DNA of 64,000 bases, from positions 1 through 64,000 of the forward strand of contig JAFUQZ010000071.1 of NCBI GenBank assembly GCA_017472085.1, read 5' to 3'. This document shows positions 27,132-35,677 of the stretch, in pieces (the first letter of the stretch is position 1; each line of letters opens with the position of its first letter). The stretch comes from Akkermansia sp. GTDB lineage: Bacteria > Verrucomicrobiota > Verrucomicrobiia > Verrucomicrobiales > Akkermansiaceae. Position numbers and translations under genes: made by a program. The notes below the pieces were generated by a model. It was not told where the DNA came from. It ran no database searches and was given only the letters and a program-made list of their open reading frames with translations.

Positions 27132-27214
27132 GGGTAGGTTCCCGAGCGGTCAAAGGGGGCAGACTGTAAATCTGCTAGCGTTTGCTTTCGATGGTTCGAA
27201 TCCATCCCTGCCCA
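27132..27214 (+). tRNA. tRNA-Tyr (anticodon GTA)
   Basis: 83 bases, folding with a 7-bp acceptor (GGGTAGG/CCTGCCC with one G-T pair), D-arm from TTCCCGAGCGG, anticodon stem GCAGA/TCTGC with GTA at 27166-27168, a long class II variable arm, and the T-arm GATGG TTCGAAT CCATC. Discriminator A at 27214; CCA is not encoded. Confidence 0.96.
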
Positions 27215-27224
27215 TCCCACTAAT

Positions 27225-27297
27225 GCGGAGGTAGCTCAGTTGGTAGAGCAACACCTTGACATGGTGGAGGTCGTAGGTTCGAGTCCTATCCCCCGTA
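27225..27297 (+). tRNA. tRNA-Val (anticodon GAC)
   Basis: 73 bases, 10 bases after tRNA-Tyr. D-arm GCTC/GAGC, anticodon GAC at 27258-27260, T-arm GTAGG TTCGAGT CCTAT, discriminator A, no encoded CCA. The acceptor GCGGAGG/CCCCCGT has an A-C mismatch and a terminal G-T pair, and the anticodon stem opens with an A-G mismatch. Confidence 0.92.
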
Positions 27298-27312
27298 TCC
27301 TTTTTCCTTTCG

Positions 27313-27345
27313 CTCCCGGTTGCGATGCAACGCGGGAGTTTTTTA
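27313..27345 (+). terminator. Rho-independent terminator of the tRNA unit
   Basis: CTCCCG-GTTGC and GCAAC-GCGGGAG pair with one bulge around a GAT loop, followed by T6 (27339-27344). Confidence 0.85.
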
Positions 27346-27368
27346 TTGATGCATGGGCAATTTGGCGG

Positions 27369-27397
27369 TTGACGATTGACTCTTTTTGCGCTAGAAT
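27369..27397 (+). promoter_or_regulatory. Promoter of fba
   Basis: TTGACG (27369-27374), a 17-base spacer and TAGAAT (27392-27397). The leader of about 70 bases before the fba ATG is among the few long leaders in the window; it has no Shine-Dalgarno. Confidence 0.75.
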
Positions 27398-27472
27398 AAC
27401 GCCCGTGCACGGTGCGCACCGCGCGTGCGCAACCAACAAACAATCTCATATTAACCAACAACATCAAGTACC

Positions 27473-28498
<1,026 letters not shown>

Positions 28499-28525
28499 TG
28501 CTGAGCTGACAATCACAAACTTCAA

Positions 28526-28560
28526 CGCGGCTGCCCTACCGGGCAGCCGCGCTTTCTTTT
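28526..28560 (+). terminator. Rho-independent terminator of fba
   Basis: CGCGGCTGCCC (28526-28536), loop TACC, GGGCAGCCGCG (28541-28551), then CTTTCTTTT. It may also serve the convergent DUF3592 gene, which ends at 28587. Confidence 0.9.
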
Positions 28561-28586
28561 ACACATCCGGTATCGGGAATCAGGCA

Positions 28587-29639
28587 CTACCCTTTTCGGC
28601 TGCGCCAGGCCACAACAGAGCCTAATACGGTAAAACCGGTGCCGAAGATGGCAATAATAAAGGGAACGGCGTATTTTCCCCAGAATGTGTTGGGCACGGC
28701 GCTCTCGGGATTGCCCGGCAGGTAGATGAGCTCCGCTTTTTCGCCTTTCTTCCAGGCGGGAGGATTGGAGCCCTGATTGTGTTTCACCCGGTATTCCTTC
28801 CCATCCTGCGCCGTAAAGCGGAACACAGGGTGGTATACGGTACTGCTGCGGCGACCGCTGCTTCGTTCCCGTTTCAGGGAAACAACCTCACCCTGAGCGA
28901 TGATGCCCTCTGAAACTATCCGGTGAGAATCAACGGCCGTCACGCCGGAGCCAACCAGCGCCCCCACCCCGACCAGAGCAAATATGCACCCTACAACCAC
29001 CCCGGCAACAGACTTGCCGCCGGAAGCATTCTGCGCGGCAATGCCCGCAGCCGCCGCGGGTGGTTGAGCTTCCGTATCGACAAGGGAATCCAGGATTTCC
29101 TTCACCCGCTGCACCCGGGCTATATCCAGAAAACCCAGCGGGATGTGGCGGCTGCCGTTCTTACCGTGCAGCACATTGTAGGCAAAGACCAGGCTGCCGC
29201 TGCCGTCCGGCGCCACGTCGTGCTCCTTCACCATGCCGGGCTGCACGGGATAGGAGGTCAGCCTGCGCTTTCCGAACCATGCGGGCTCCACCACCAAAGC
29301 CAGCTGCGGCGTCAGCAGGTAGGCTGTGCGGCGCAGGCGGCGCAACCGCCGCCACGGAGCCAACAGTTGCCACAGAATCGTCACAGCAAAGGGTAACAGG
29401 GCACAGCAGAAGACCAATAGGAAGAACCCATCTGCCACACAATCCTCCCCAAAAAATTGGTATACCACAAAGCCCATGAATCCGCAGGCAGCCACCCCGC
29501 TGAGGACAGTCAGAGCTGTTTCGAGTGTCCAGGCTTTCGCCACGGGGCGACCTGCCCAGAGGATGGTTTTATCGCTGCCCATGGCAGCTTCCAGCTGTTC
29601 GCGCTCAGCGAGTGTGAAATCGGTGTCTATCAGTTTCAT
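28587..29639 (-). CDS. DUF3592 membrane protein with bacterial PH-like part
   Basis: 350 residues with about four membrane helices: two at about 40-95, one near 205-225, one at the C-terminus (about 325-345). Between the first pair and the third is a soluble part that reads like a bacterial PH domain (TAYLLTPQLALVVEPAWFGK). The region from about 235 (IAQGEVVSLKRERSSG, then YHPVFRFTAQDGKEYRV and GEKAELIYLPGNPESAV) is a DUF3592 domain. No catalytic motif is seen. Converges on fba, and lies downstream of tyrA on the same strand with a gap of 26 bases. Confidence 0.82.
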   Translation of the reverse strand: MKLIDTDFTLAEREQLEAAMGSDKTILWAGRPVAKAWTLETALTVLSGVAACGFMGFVVYQFFGEDCVADGFFLLVFCCALLPFAVTILWQLLAPWRRLRRLRRTAYLLTPQLALVVEPAWFGKRRLTSYPVQPGMVKEHDVAPDGSGSLVFAYNVLHGKNGSRHIPLGFLDIARVQRVKEILDSLVDTEAQPPAAAAGIAAQNASGGKSVAGVVVGCIFALVGVGALVGSGVTAVDSHRIVSEGIIAQGEVVSLKRERSSGRRSSTVYHPVFRFTAQDGKEYRVKHNQGSNPPAWKKGEKAELIYLPGNPESAVPNTFWGKYAVPFIIAIFGTGFTVLGSVVAWRSRKG

Positions 29640-29665
29640 AAGGTAATCGTCTGTTGAACAGGGAA

Positions 29666-30547
29666 TCAGGGAAGTTCCTTGCGGATGGTCTCACGGGCGG
29701 CTTTTCCCTCCTCCAGCCAGCGGCGCACCCCCTCCTTGTCCTGGTTTTCCAGTAAATCAATGAGGTAGTGCATATCCTGCACACAGTCCTGAAGCGTCTC
29801 GCGGATAGCCACGTCGTTCTCCCACAGGATATCGGCCCACATCCCGACCGGACCGGAACAGACGCGGGTGGTATCGCGGAATCCGGTGGCAGCCAGGCGT
29901 TGCAAATCCCGCATCGGCACCGTGCCGGAGGCAGCGCAGCGCGCTGTGAGGGCCGCCATGATGTGCGGCATGTGTGAGATGCGCGCCACGGTGTGGTCGT
30001 GATTTCGGGGGTCCATAAGGTATGTAGAGCAGCCCAGCGCCTGCCAGAAAGCGGCCAGGCGGTTCACTTCCGACTCCGGGGCGCCGTGGGGATTGGTCAT
30101 CGCCACCGTTGCCCCCTGCAGGAGGTCGGCATACGCGCTCTCAATGCCGTTTTTTTCCGTACCGGCCATGGGGTGAGAGCCGATGAAGATGCGGCGGCGG
30201 TCGGCCAGCAGCTCACCGGTGGTGCGGTGGACATAGGATTTCACGGAGCCGACATCCGTCACCACGGCAGACTTGCTGATACCGGGCAGCATGCGCCGCA
30301 CCAAATCCTCAAACACGCCGATGGGGGTGGCCAGAATGATGAGGTCTGCGCCCAGCGCTATTTCCACCGGGTTGGTTCCGGTGTGGGGGGTAATCCCCTG
30401 CTCCCGGGCAAATTCCAACGGCTGTTCCCGGCGCGCCCAGAGCCGCAGCTCCGCCTGTGGCATGCGCTCACGCACCGCCATGGCGATGGAGCCGCCCAGC
30501 AGCCCCGGGCCGAATACGGCTATCGTCCTGAAGGGGAGCTCCGGCAT
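29666..30547 (-). CDS. tyrA: Prephenate/arogenate dehydrogenase
   Basis: 293 residues; NAD-dependent oxidative decarboxylation in tyrosine synthesis. The nucleotide-binding loop is FGPGLLGGSIA at residues about 12-22. The TyrA landmarks follow: VTDVGSVKSYV, then IGSHPMAGTEKNGIESA with the catalytic His, and NHDHTVARISHMPHI. There is no chorismate mutase or ACT domain, so it is the short single-function type. It is followed by the DUF3592 gene and preceded by a lipoprotein gene 3 bases upstream, so the three may share a message. Prephenate versus arogenate preference is not readable. Confidence 0.93.
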   Translation of the reverse strand: MPELPFRTIAVFGPGLLGGSIAMAVRERMPQAELRLWARREQPLEFAREQGITPHTGTNPVEIALGADLIILATPIGVFEDLVRRMLPGISKSAVVTDVGSVKSYVHRTTGELLADRRRIFIGSHPMAGTEKNGIESAYADLLQGATVAMTNPHGAPESEVNRLAAFWQALGCSTYLMDPRNHDHTVARISHMPHIMAALTARCAASGTVPMRDLQRLAATGFRDTTRVCSGPVGMWADILWENDVAIRETLQDCVQDMHYLIDLLENQDKEGVRRWLEEGKAARETIRKELP

Positions 30548-30550
30548 GGT

Positions 30551-31168
30551 TTACGGAACGTAGAAATGGAAATTCGTGCCGCGCACTTTCAACTCCTTAC
30601 CACTGGGATAGGGCTTGCCGTTCTTATCCACCACGCGGATGGTCTTGCTGGGGTCAAGCGGGTTATACACTCGGGTGGGGTCGCCCTCCACGCGGGTTGC
30701 CACGGGAATGGGTCCCTGATTGGTGATGCTCTTGGGATCTGTCGCCAGGCGATGTGCCATGGAGGTGGGGGCGGCGGCAGAAGCCAGTGTCGCAGGCTTG
30801 GCCACCGTGGGAGTCAGCTTGCCATTTGCCCCGGAGGTTATGGTGGTGGAAGTCGGCGTTACCGGTTTCAGCGAGGGGATGGTCGGTGTCACCGGAGCGG
30901 GAACGGAAGCCGCCGCCGGCGTCGTCACCGTCGGACGCGGTGCCGGAATGGGAGCACCGGCAGCCGGGGAAGAAGGAAGAGGCATCAGACCGGGAACCGC
31001 CGCTTCCGTCGGATTCGGTGCAGCAGGCGGAGTCACCACCCAGGTATCCGGATATTGTCGATTAGCCACCTCGCCGTAGGGCATATCCGGTACTGCCGGC
31101 GTATAGTACACGCAAGAACTGAGAAGCACTCCGGCGGAAATCAGGGAAAGATGAGTGAAAATGTTCAT
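30551..31168 (-). CDS. Proline/alanine/threonine-rich lipoprotein
   Basis: 205 residues. The signal ends in lipobox LLSSC, so the mature protein begins at Cys19. Residues about 45-145 are a Pro/Ala/Thr/Ser-rich linker with no fold (for example TVTTPAAASVPAPVTPTIPS). The last 50 residues form a small basic domain (RVYNPLDPSKTIRVVDKNGK, then KVRGTNFHFYVP). It may span the periplasm or carry the terminal domain away from the membrane. It begins the unit with tyrA. Confidence 0.78.
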   Translation of the reverse strand: MNIFTHLSLISAGVLLSSCVYYTPAVPDMPYGEVANRQYPDTWVVTPPAAPNPTEAAVPGLMPLPSSPAAGAPIPAPRPTVTTPAAASVPAPVTPTIPSLKPVTPTSTTITSGANGKLTPTVAKPATLASAAAPTSMAHRLATDPKSITNQGPIPVATRVEGDPTRVYNPLDPSKTIRVVDKNGKPYPSGKELKVRGTNFHFYVP

Positions 31169-31199
31169 TAGTCAGGAAACGTGTATATTATCTGCTCTA

Positions 31200-31228
31200 A
31201 AATTAGTTCTAAACGGAACAAAAGTCAA
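31200..31228 (-). promoter_or_regulatory. Promoter of the lipoprotein-tyrA unit
   Basis: On the minus strand TTGACT (complement of 31223-31228), a 17-base spacer and TAATTT (complement of 31200-31205). Confidence 0.6.
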
Positions 31229-31259
31229 CAGTAAAACACGCCCTGTAACCGATTATTGC

Positions 31260-31288
31260 TTGAAATATAGGCAGAGGGGGAGTAAAGT
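31260..31288 (+). promoter_or_regulatory. Promoter of ispG
   Basis: TTGAAA (31260-31265), a 17-base spacer and TAAAGT (31283-31288). Only 6 bases separate the -10 box from the ATG at 31295, so the message should start at or beside the A of the start codon. Confidence 0.75.
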
Positions 31289-31294
31289 GGGGGC

Positions 31295-33037
31295 ATGAGC
31301 ACACTTCATTGTCCGAGTTTGTATCAATACACACGCCGAATCACCCGCGAAGTGACGGTGGGCAACCTGGGGCTGGGCGGCACCAACCCCATCCGCATTC
31401 AGTCCATGCTGACCAGCGATACGCTGGACACCGCCGGCTGTGTGCGGGAAGCCCTCGCCCTGGCCGAGGCCGGCTGCGAAATCATCCGGCTGACTGCTCA
31501 GACCAAGGTCTACGCCGCCAATCTGGAGCACATTGCCCGCGAGCTGCGTGCCGCCGGATGCCGGGTGCCGCTGGTGGCAGATATCCATTTCAAGCCGGAT
31601 GCCGCCATGGAATCCGCCAAATGGGTGGAAAAAATCCGCGTGAATCCGGGCAACTTTGTGGACAAGAAGAAGTTTGTGGAGCGCGACTATACCGATACGG
31701 AATACGAGGAAGAGCTGGAGAAAATCCGCAAATCCTTTACCCCGCTGGTGCTGTTCTGCAAGGAGCACGGACGCGCCATGCGCCTGGGGGCCAACCACGG
31801 CTCACTGTCCGACCGCATTCTCAACCGCTATGGCGACACCCCGGAGGGCATGGTGGAAAGTGCGCTGGAGTTCGCCCGCATTGCCCGCGACCTCAATTAC
31901 CACCAGCTGGTATTCTCCATGAAGTCCTCCAATGTGAAAGTGATGATACAGGCCTACCGCATGCTGGTGAAACGACTGACCGAATGCGGCAGCGACTGGA
32001 ATTACCCCATCCACCTGGGCGTGACAGAGGCCGGCGAGGGCGAGGATGCCCGCATCAAGAGCGCCACCGGTATCGGCTCTCTGCTGGCAGACGGCATCGG
32101 CAACACCCTGCGCGTCTCCCTCACGGAGGATCCGGTGTATGAAATCGCCCCGGGCTTCGAACTGGCAGCCCCCTACCAACCCGGCGCCATGAGCGAATCC
32201 GCCCCCCTGCCGACAGAACCAGAAAACGCCTTTGACCCCTTTGTCTACACCAAACGCAAGGCAGACATCATCACCCGCGGCGGTGTCACGCTGGGTTGGA
32301 ACGAGCCCGTGCGTGTGGTGCTGCCCGCCGCCTCCTGTCAGGCACTCAATCCGGCGCAGATGAAAGACTTCATGCCGGAAATCAGCGCAGAGGACTGTGC
32401 CGCCGTGGAGGTTGACCCGCGCAGTCCGGCTGAGACCGCCGCCCTGCAGGATGCACCCGCCACCCTGGTCACAGTGAAAGACGGGGTGGACATGCCCGTC
32501 ATGCAGGCATTCCGCTTGCTGGCAGCCGTCATCCCCACCCGCCACAGCATCCTGCTGAAAGACACGCTGGGAGGGGCAGAAAGCCTCAGCGCCCCCATGG
32601 CGGGCGGCATCAACATCGGTTCCCTGCTCTGCGACGGCATCGGCAATGCCATCCTCATCCGCCGCGAGACCGACCCGGAAAAAGCGGCGCGACTCGGCTT
32701 CAACATCCTCCAGGCTGCGGGGGTACGCCTCAGCAAGACAGAATATGTCTCCTGCCCCTCCTGCGGCCGCACCCACTACAACATCCAGGAAGCCGCAGCC
32801 CGCATCCGCGAGGCCACCGGGCATCTCAAAGGGGTCAAAATCGCCATCATGGGCTGCATCGTCAACGGCCCCGGAGAGATGAGCGATGCCGACTTCGGCT
32901 ATGTGGGCGGAGCTCCGAACAAGATTAACCTCTATGTGGGCCACACCCCGGTGGTGATGAATATCCCGCAGGAAGAGGCCGTGCAGCACCTGGTGCAGCT
33001 CATCAAAGACCACGGCCGCTGGGTCGACCCGGTGTAA
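31295..33037 (+). CDS. ispG: 4-hydroxy-3-methylbut-2-enyl diphosphate synthase, long (insert) form
   Basis: 580 residues against about 370 in E. coli: this is the long form of IspG (GcpE) with a middle insertion, as in plants and Chlamydia. It converts MEcPP to HMBPP in the non-mevalonate isoprenoid pathway. Order: TIM barrel (about 10-280; PIRIQSMLTSDTLDT, ADIHFKPDAA, RVNPGNF), insertion (about 290-470), then the [4Fe-4S] domain with CPSCGRTHY and MGCIVNGPGEMSDADFGYVG, which hold the three Cys and one Glu cluster ligands. All ligands are present. Confidence 0.96.
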   Translation: MSTLHCPSLYQYTRRITREVTVGNLGLGGTNPIRIQSMLTSDTLDTAGCVREALALAEAGCEIIRLTAQTKVYAANLEHIARELRAAGCRVPLVADIHFKPDAAMESAKWVEKIRVNPGNFVDKKKFVERDYTDTEYEEELEKIRKSFTPLVLFCKEHGRAMRLGANHGSLSDRILNRYGDTPEGMVESALEFARIARDLNYHQLVFSMKSSNVKVMIQAYRMLVKRLTECGSDWNYPIHLGVTEAGEGEDARIKSATGIGSLLADGIGNTLRVSLTEDPVYEIAPGFELAAPYQPGAMSESAPLPTEPENAFDPFVYTKRKADIITRGGVTLGWNEPVRVVLPAASCQALNPAQMKDFMPEISAEDCAAVEVDPRSPAETAALQDAPATLVTVKDGVDMPVMQAFRLLAAVIPTRHSILLKDTLGGAESLSAPMAGGINIGSLLCDGIGNAILIRRETDPEKAARLGFNILQAAGVRLSKTEYVSCPSCGRTHYNIQEAAARIREATGHLKGVKIAIMGCIVNGPGEMSDADFGYVGGAPNKINLYVGHTPVVMNIPQEEAVQHLVQLIKDHGRWVDPV

Positions 33038-33064
33038 TCACTCCTGTGCCATCCCTTTCAGCAT

Positions 33065-33099
33065 TTCACCCCTGCAATCGCGAAGACTGCAGGGGTGAA
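33065..33099. terminator. Hairpin between convergent ispG and the GT10 gene
   Basis: TTCACCCCTGCA (33065-33076) and TGCAGGGGTGAA (33088-33099) pair perfectly over 12 bases. Neither side has a clear T-run, so it is a terminator-like hairpin serving either or both genes. Confidence 0.6.
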
Positions 33100-33123
33100 T
33101 GCGTAACCGGATATTGCCCTCGG

Positions 33124-34143
33124 TCACGCCTTCTTATTCTTGATACAAAGCTTGTAACGCAGCAACTCCCACGCCTCTGTCAGCATATTGAGGGGGTTGC
33201 GGCGCAAGACATGGCGACCGACTATCTTCCTGCCCAACACAGTATCCCGGGGAATGCGGCCCTCACGCTCTGCGGCCTCATGCTCATGAATGACGGCCGT
33301 AACCTGATTATAGAAGTTATACCTGGTCACCAGCAGGTGACGAGCCTCCCGAATCGCCGGCAAGCGTTTCTCATATTCATTATTTTCAATGGCCTCCTGA
33401 ATGATTCGCAAAGCCTCCTCCGGCTTATCCAGCGGTATCGGGATGAAGCTCTCCGGCGGTAGCACCTTGTCCAATTCCGGGTCGCCGGCGTAAAAGGTCA
33501 GGCACAGCGCCAGCAACGGATCTGTTATCTTATCCGTCCAGTGCTTGGGATGGATGTAGTTCTCTGAAGCTATATGATACTTGTAATCATTCAACGCTAA
33601 ATATTTCCCCTTTTTCGGCAAGGGTTGAACCCCCCAGCCGAACCACTCAAGGTCGCTGAGATTATCGGCAAGATAACGAGTCAGACGATATCGGGAACCG
33701 TGAGCAGTATGCTCCATCTGCTTGGCAGAACAAACCGTGGATATCAATTTGCTCTTGGGGTAATCCGGCTCGGAAAAAGCTTCCTGAAGTTCATACCCGG
33801 CAATCCAATGCAACACCCCCTTGCCCTGGTGATGATTGCGGTGTGGCATTGTCTCCGGCAGATGGGTGGTTATCACATGACCAAACTGTCGGGTAAAACA
33901 GCGCGGATATATCTTGATGGACGGCGGCTCCTGAGAAACAAATATCGTGTGGGATGCAGGGCATGCCAGCACTTCGGTCTCATTACGAACTGTACCTACG
34001 TTCCGATACTTCGGCATATCGTCATAAACAACCAGCCAGTCATATTCCGTACAATCAATATCCGCAATAAACAGACAGCCATCCCTCTCAAACGTATACT
34101 TTTCATCATTACGTCCGCATCCTATATATTTGACCCGAATCAT
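33124..34143 (-). CDS. GT10-family (alpha-1,3/4-fucosyltransferase-like) glycosyltransferase
   Basis: 339 residues, cytoplasmic. The C-terminal half (about 180-260) has the GT10 hallmark: LALNDYKYHIASENYIHPKH followed by WTDKITDPLLALCLTFYAG and VLPPESFIPI. This corresponds to the 'Y.F.LAFEN ... Y.TEK...A...G..PV..G' donor-site pattern of bacterial FucTs. The N-terminal half (about 1-170) is the acceptor domain. It is the last gene after hldE, gmhA and a GT9 gene, which suggests it adds fucose or a similar sugar to LPS. The tail is basic and may sit on the membrane. The donor sugar is inference. Confidence 0.82.
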   Translation of the reverse strand: MIRVKYIGCGRNDEKYTFERDGCLFIADIDCTEYDWLVVYDDMPKYRNVGTVRNETEVLACPASHTIFVSQEPPSIKIYPRCFTRQFGHVITTHLPETMPHRNHHQGKGVLHWIAGYELQEAFSEPDYPKSKLISTVCSAKQMEHTAHGSRYRLTRYLADNLSDLEWFGWGVQPLPKKGKYLALNDYKYHIASENYIHPKHWTDKITDPLLALCLTFYAGDPELDKVLPPESFIPIPLDKPEEALRIIQEAIENNEYEKRLPAIREARHLLVTRYNFYNQVTAVIHEHEAAEREGRIPRDTVLGRKIVGRHVLRRNPLNMLTEAWELLRYKLCIKNKKA

Positions 34144-34152
34144 TATAAAAGT

Positions 34153-35094
34153 TTATTTAAACTGAGAACTGATATAGGGCAACAAGGCCTCCCACACCTC
34201 ATCAACGGAAATCAAGTCAATCACTCCGGGGGAAATGATATTGAATGTCTTTTCCCCCTTAAGAGAACACGGCTTCTTGCGGGCGGCAAACAATCCAATC
34301 AACGGAGCTGATGTATGGGAAGCCATGTGGGACGGCCCGGTATCATTTCCGACCGATGCGAGTGCATGCCGTGCCAGATCAGGAATATCCTCAATACCGG
34401 TTTTCCCCAACAAATTCAGCACCATGGGAGATGCCGCTGCCACCCGATTCACCTCCACCGCTTCTGCCTTGGTTCCGATCACTACGGTATGAATGCCTTT
34501 CGCGGCCAGACGTTCGGCCAGGGCGGCGAAACTCTCTGCCGGCCAACGCTTGTGCGGATGTGTCGGCGAACAACCGGGAATCATCAGAACGTACGGATGC
34601 GGAAGCGATTTCAACAACTCCGGATTGGCTTTCATGAACTCCAGATGCCCTCGTTCTACCGGTTCTTTCACCAACTCACGGCGCTCCACCTTTCCCGGCA
34701 AACCACAACAACGCGGTGTCACTCTCCGTTCATCCCACTCGCGCGTATCTATCCAACGGACGGGCTTGCGACACAAAAACCTGAAAACAGAAAAATATCT
34801 GGCGCGGGTTCTGGCCACACTCTGCAAGTCGTATACACAGTCAAAGTCACCGGCCTTTACCTCCTTGCATATGCGGTACTTATCTGCCAGATTCCAATAA
34901 CTCGTACGATTATCAACAATATAGGAATCAAAGATTCCCATACAACGGGCAATCCGAACATAAAGACTTCCCGTCATCAGTGTAAAAGAGGCATTCGGAT
35001 GCTGCTTCTTAATCCAGAACATTCTGCTGACCGACAGAATGAAATCACCCAAAGCTCCCAACTTGATGATCAGTATGCGTTCCTTTTTCATCAC
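34153..35094 (-). CDS. GT9 heptosyltransferase (ADP-heptose:LPS)
   Basis: 313 residues. N-terminal ILIIKLGALGDFILSVS is the GT9 opening with the catalytic Asp. The second domain carries VLMIPGCSPTHPHKRWPAESFAALAERL as phosphate and ADP contact (read here in pieces: PGCSPTHPHKRWP, then FAALAERLAAKG) and SVGNDTGPSHMASHTSAPLIGLF, the ADP-heptose binding DTGPSH motif. It transfers heptose to the LPS inner core at the cytoplasmic face. It lies in the hldE-gmhA operon that makes its donor. WaaC versus WaaF type is not resolved. Confidence 0.92.
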   Translation of the reverse strand: MMKKERILIIKLGALGDFILSVSRMFWIKKQHPNASFTLMTGSLYVRIARCMGIFDSYIVDNRTSYWNLADKYRICKEVKAGDFDCVYDLQSVARTRARYFSVFRFLCRKPVRWIDTREWDERRVTPRCCGLPGKVERRELVKEPVERGHLEFMKANPELLKSLPHPYVLMIPGCSPTHPHKRWPAESFAALAERLAAKGIHTVVIGTKAEAVEVNRVAAASPMVLNLLGKTGIEDIPDLARHALASVGNDTGPSHMASHTSAPLIGLFAARKKPCSLKGEKTFNIISPGVIDLISVDEVWEALLPYISSQFK

Positions 35095-35106
35095 AAAATC
35101 ACGTAA

Positions 35107-35676
35107 TTATGAACAAACCAACTTTTCCGTCAATTCGCACACCAGGTGACCGGAAGTAATATGCATTTCCTGAATATGATTGGTAACGGAAGCCGGCACG
35201 GCAAGGCATATATCCGCTTTCTGCTGCATCGCGCCGCCTCCGGCTCCGGTAAATGCCACGGTGGTAATTCCCATGGCTGCAGCCTGTTCAAACGCCTTGA
35301 GCACATTCGTGCTGTTACCACTGGTAGAAAGACCAATCAACACATCGCCTGCTCTGCCGATGCCTTCTACCTGCCGGCGGAACACATCGTCATACCCGTA
35401 ATCGTTACCGACAGCAGTCAATATGGAAGTATCAACCGTCAAGGCCACGGAATTGAGCGCCTTGCGCTCCATCTTGTAACGGCCAACGAATTCCGCAGCC
35501 AGGTGCTGCGAATCCGCCGCCGAGCCGCCGTTGCCACAGAACATAATCTTGCCGCCATTCTTCAGCGAATGTGCGCAGTAATCAGCAATCTGTTCAATGA
35601 CGGAAGCCTGCTTGGCCAGTTCTTCCATGTAGGAAGCCACAGCGGCAAGTTCAGCCTGTATCCATTCCTTACTCAT
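35107..35676 (-). CDS. gmhA: Sedoheptulose-7-phosphate isomerase
   Basis: 189 residues; converts sedoheptulose 7-phosphate to D-glycero-D-manno-heptose 7-phosphate, the first step of ADP-heptose synthesis. A SIS-fold protein with MFCGNGGSAADSQHLAAEFVGRY (substrate-binding GNGGSAADSQH) and LIGLSTSGNSTNVLKAFEQA (phosphate loop). ITSGHLVCELTE near the end carries the zinc/catalytic His and Glu. Its ATG is one base after the hldE stop, which fits a shared transcript and coupled translation. Confidence 0.95.
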   Translation of the reverse strand: MSKEWIQAELAAVASYMEELAKQASVIEQIADYCAHSLKNGGKIMFCGNGGSAADSQHLAAEFVGRYKMERKALNSVALTVDTSILTAVGNDYGYDDVFRRQVEGIGRAGDVLIGLSTSGNSTNVLKAFEQAAAMGITTVAFTGAGGGAMQQKADICLAVPASVTNHIQEMHITSGHLVCELTEKLVCS

Positions 35677-35677
35677 A

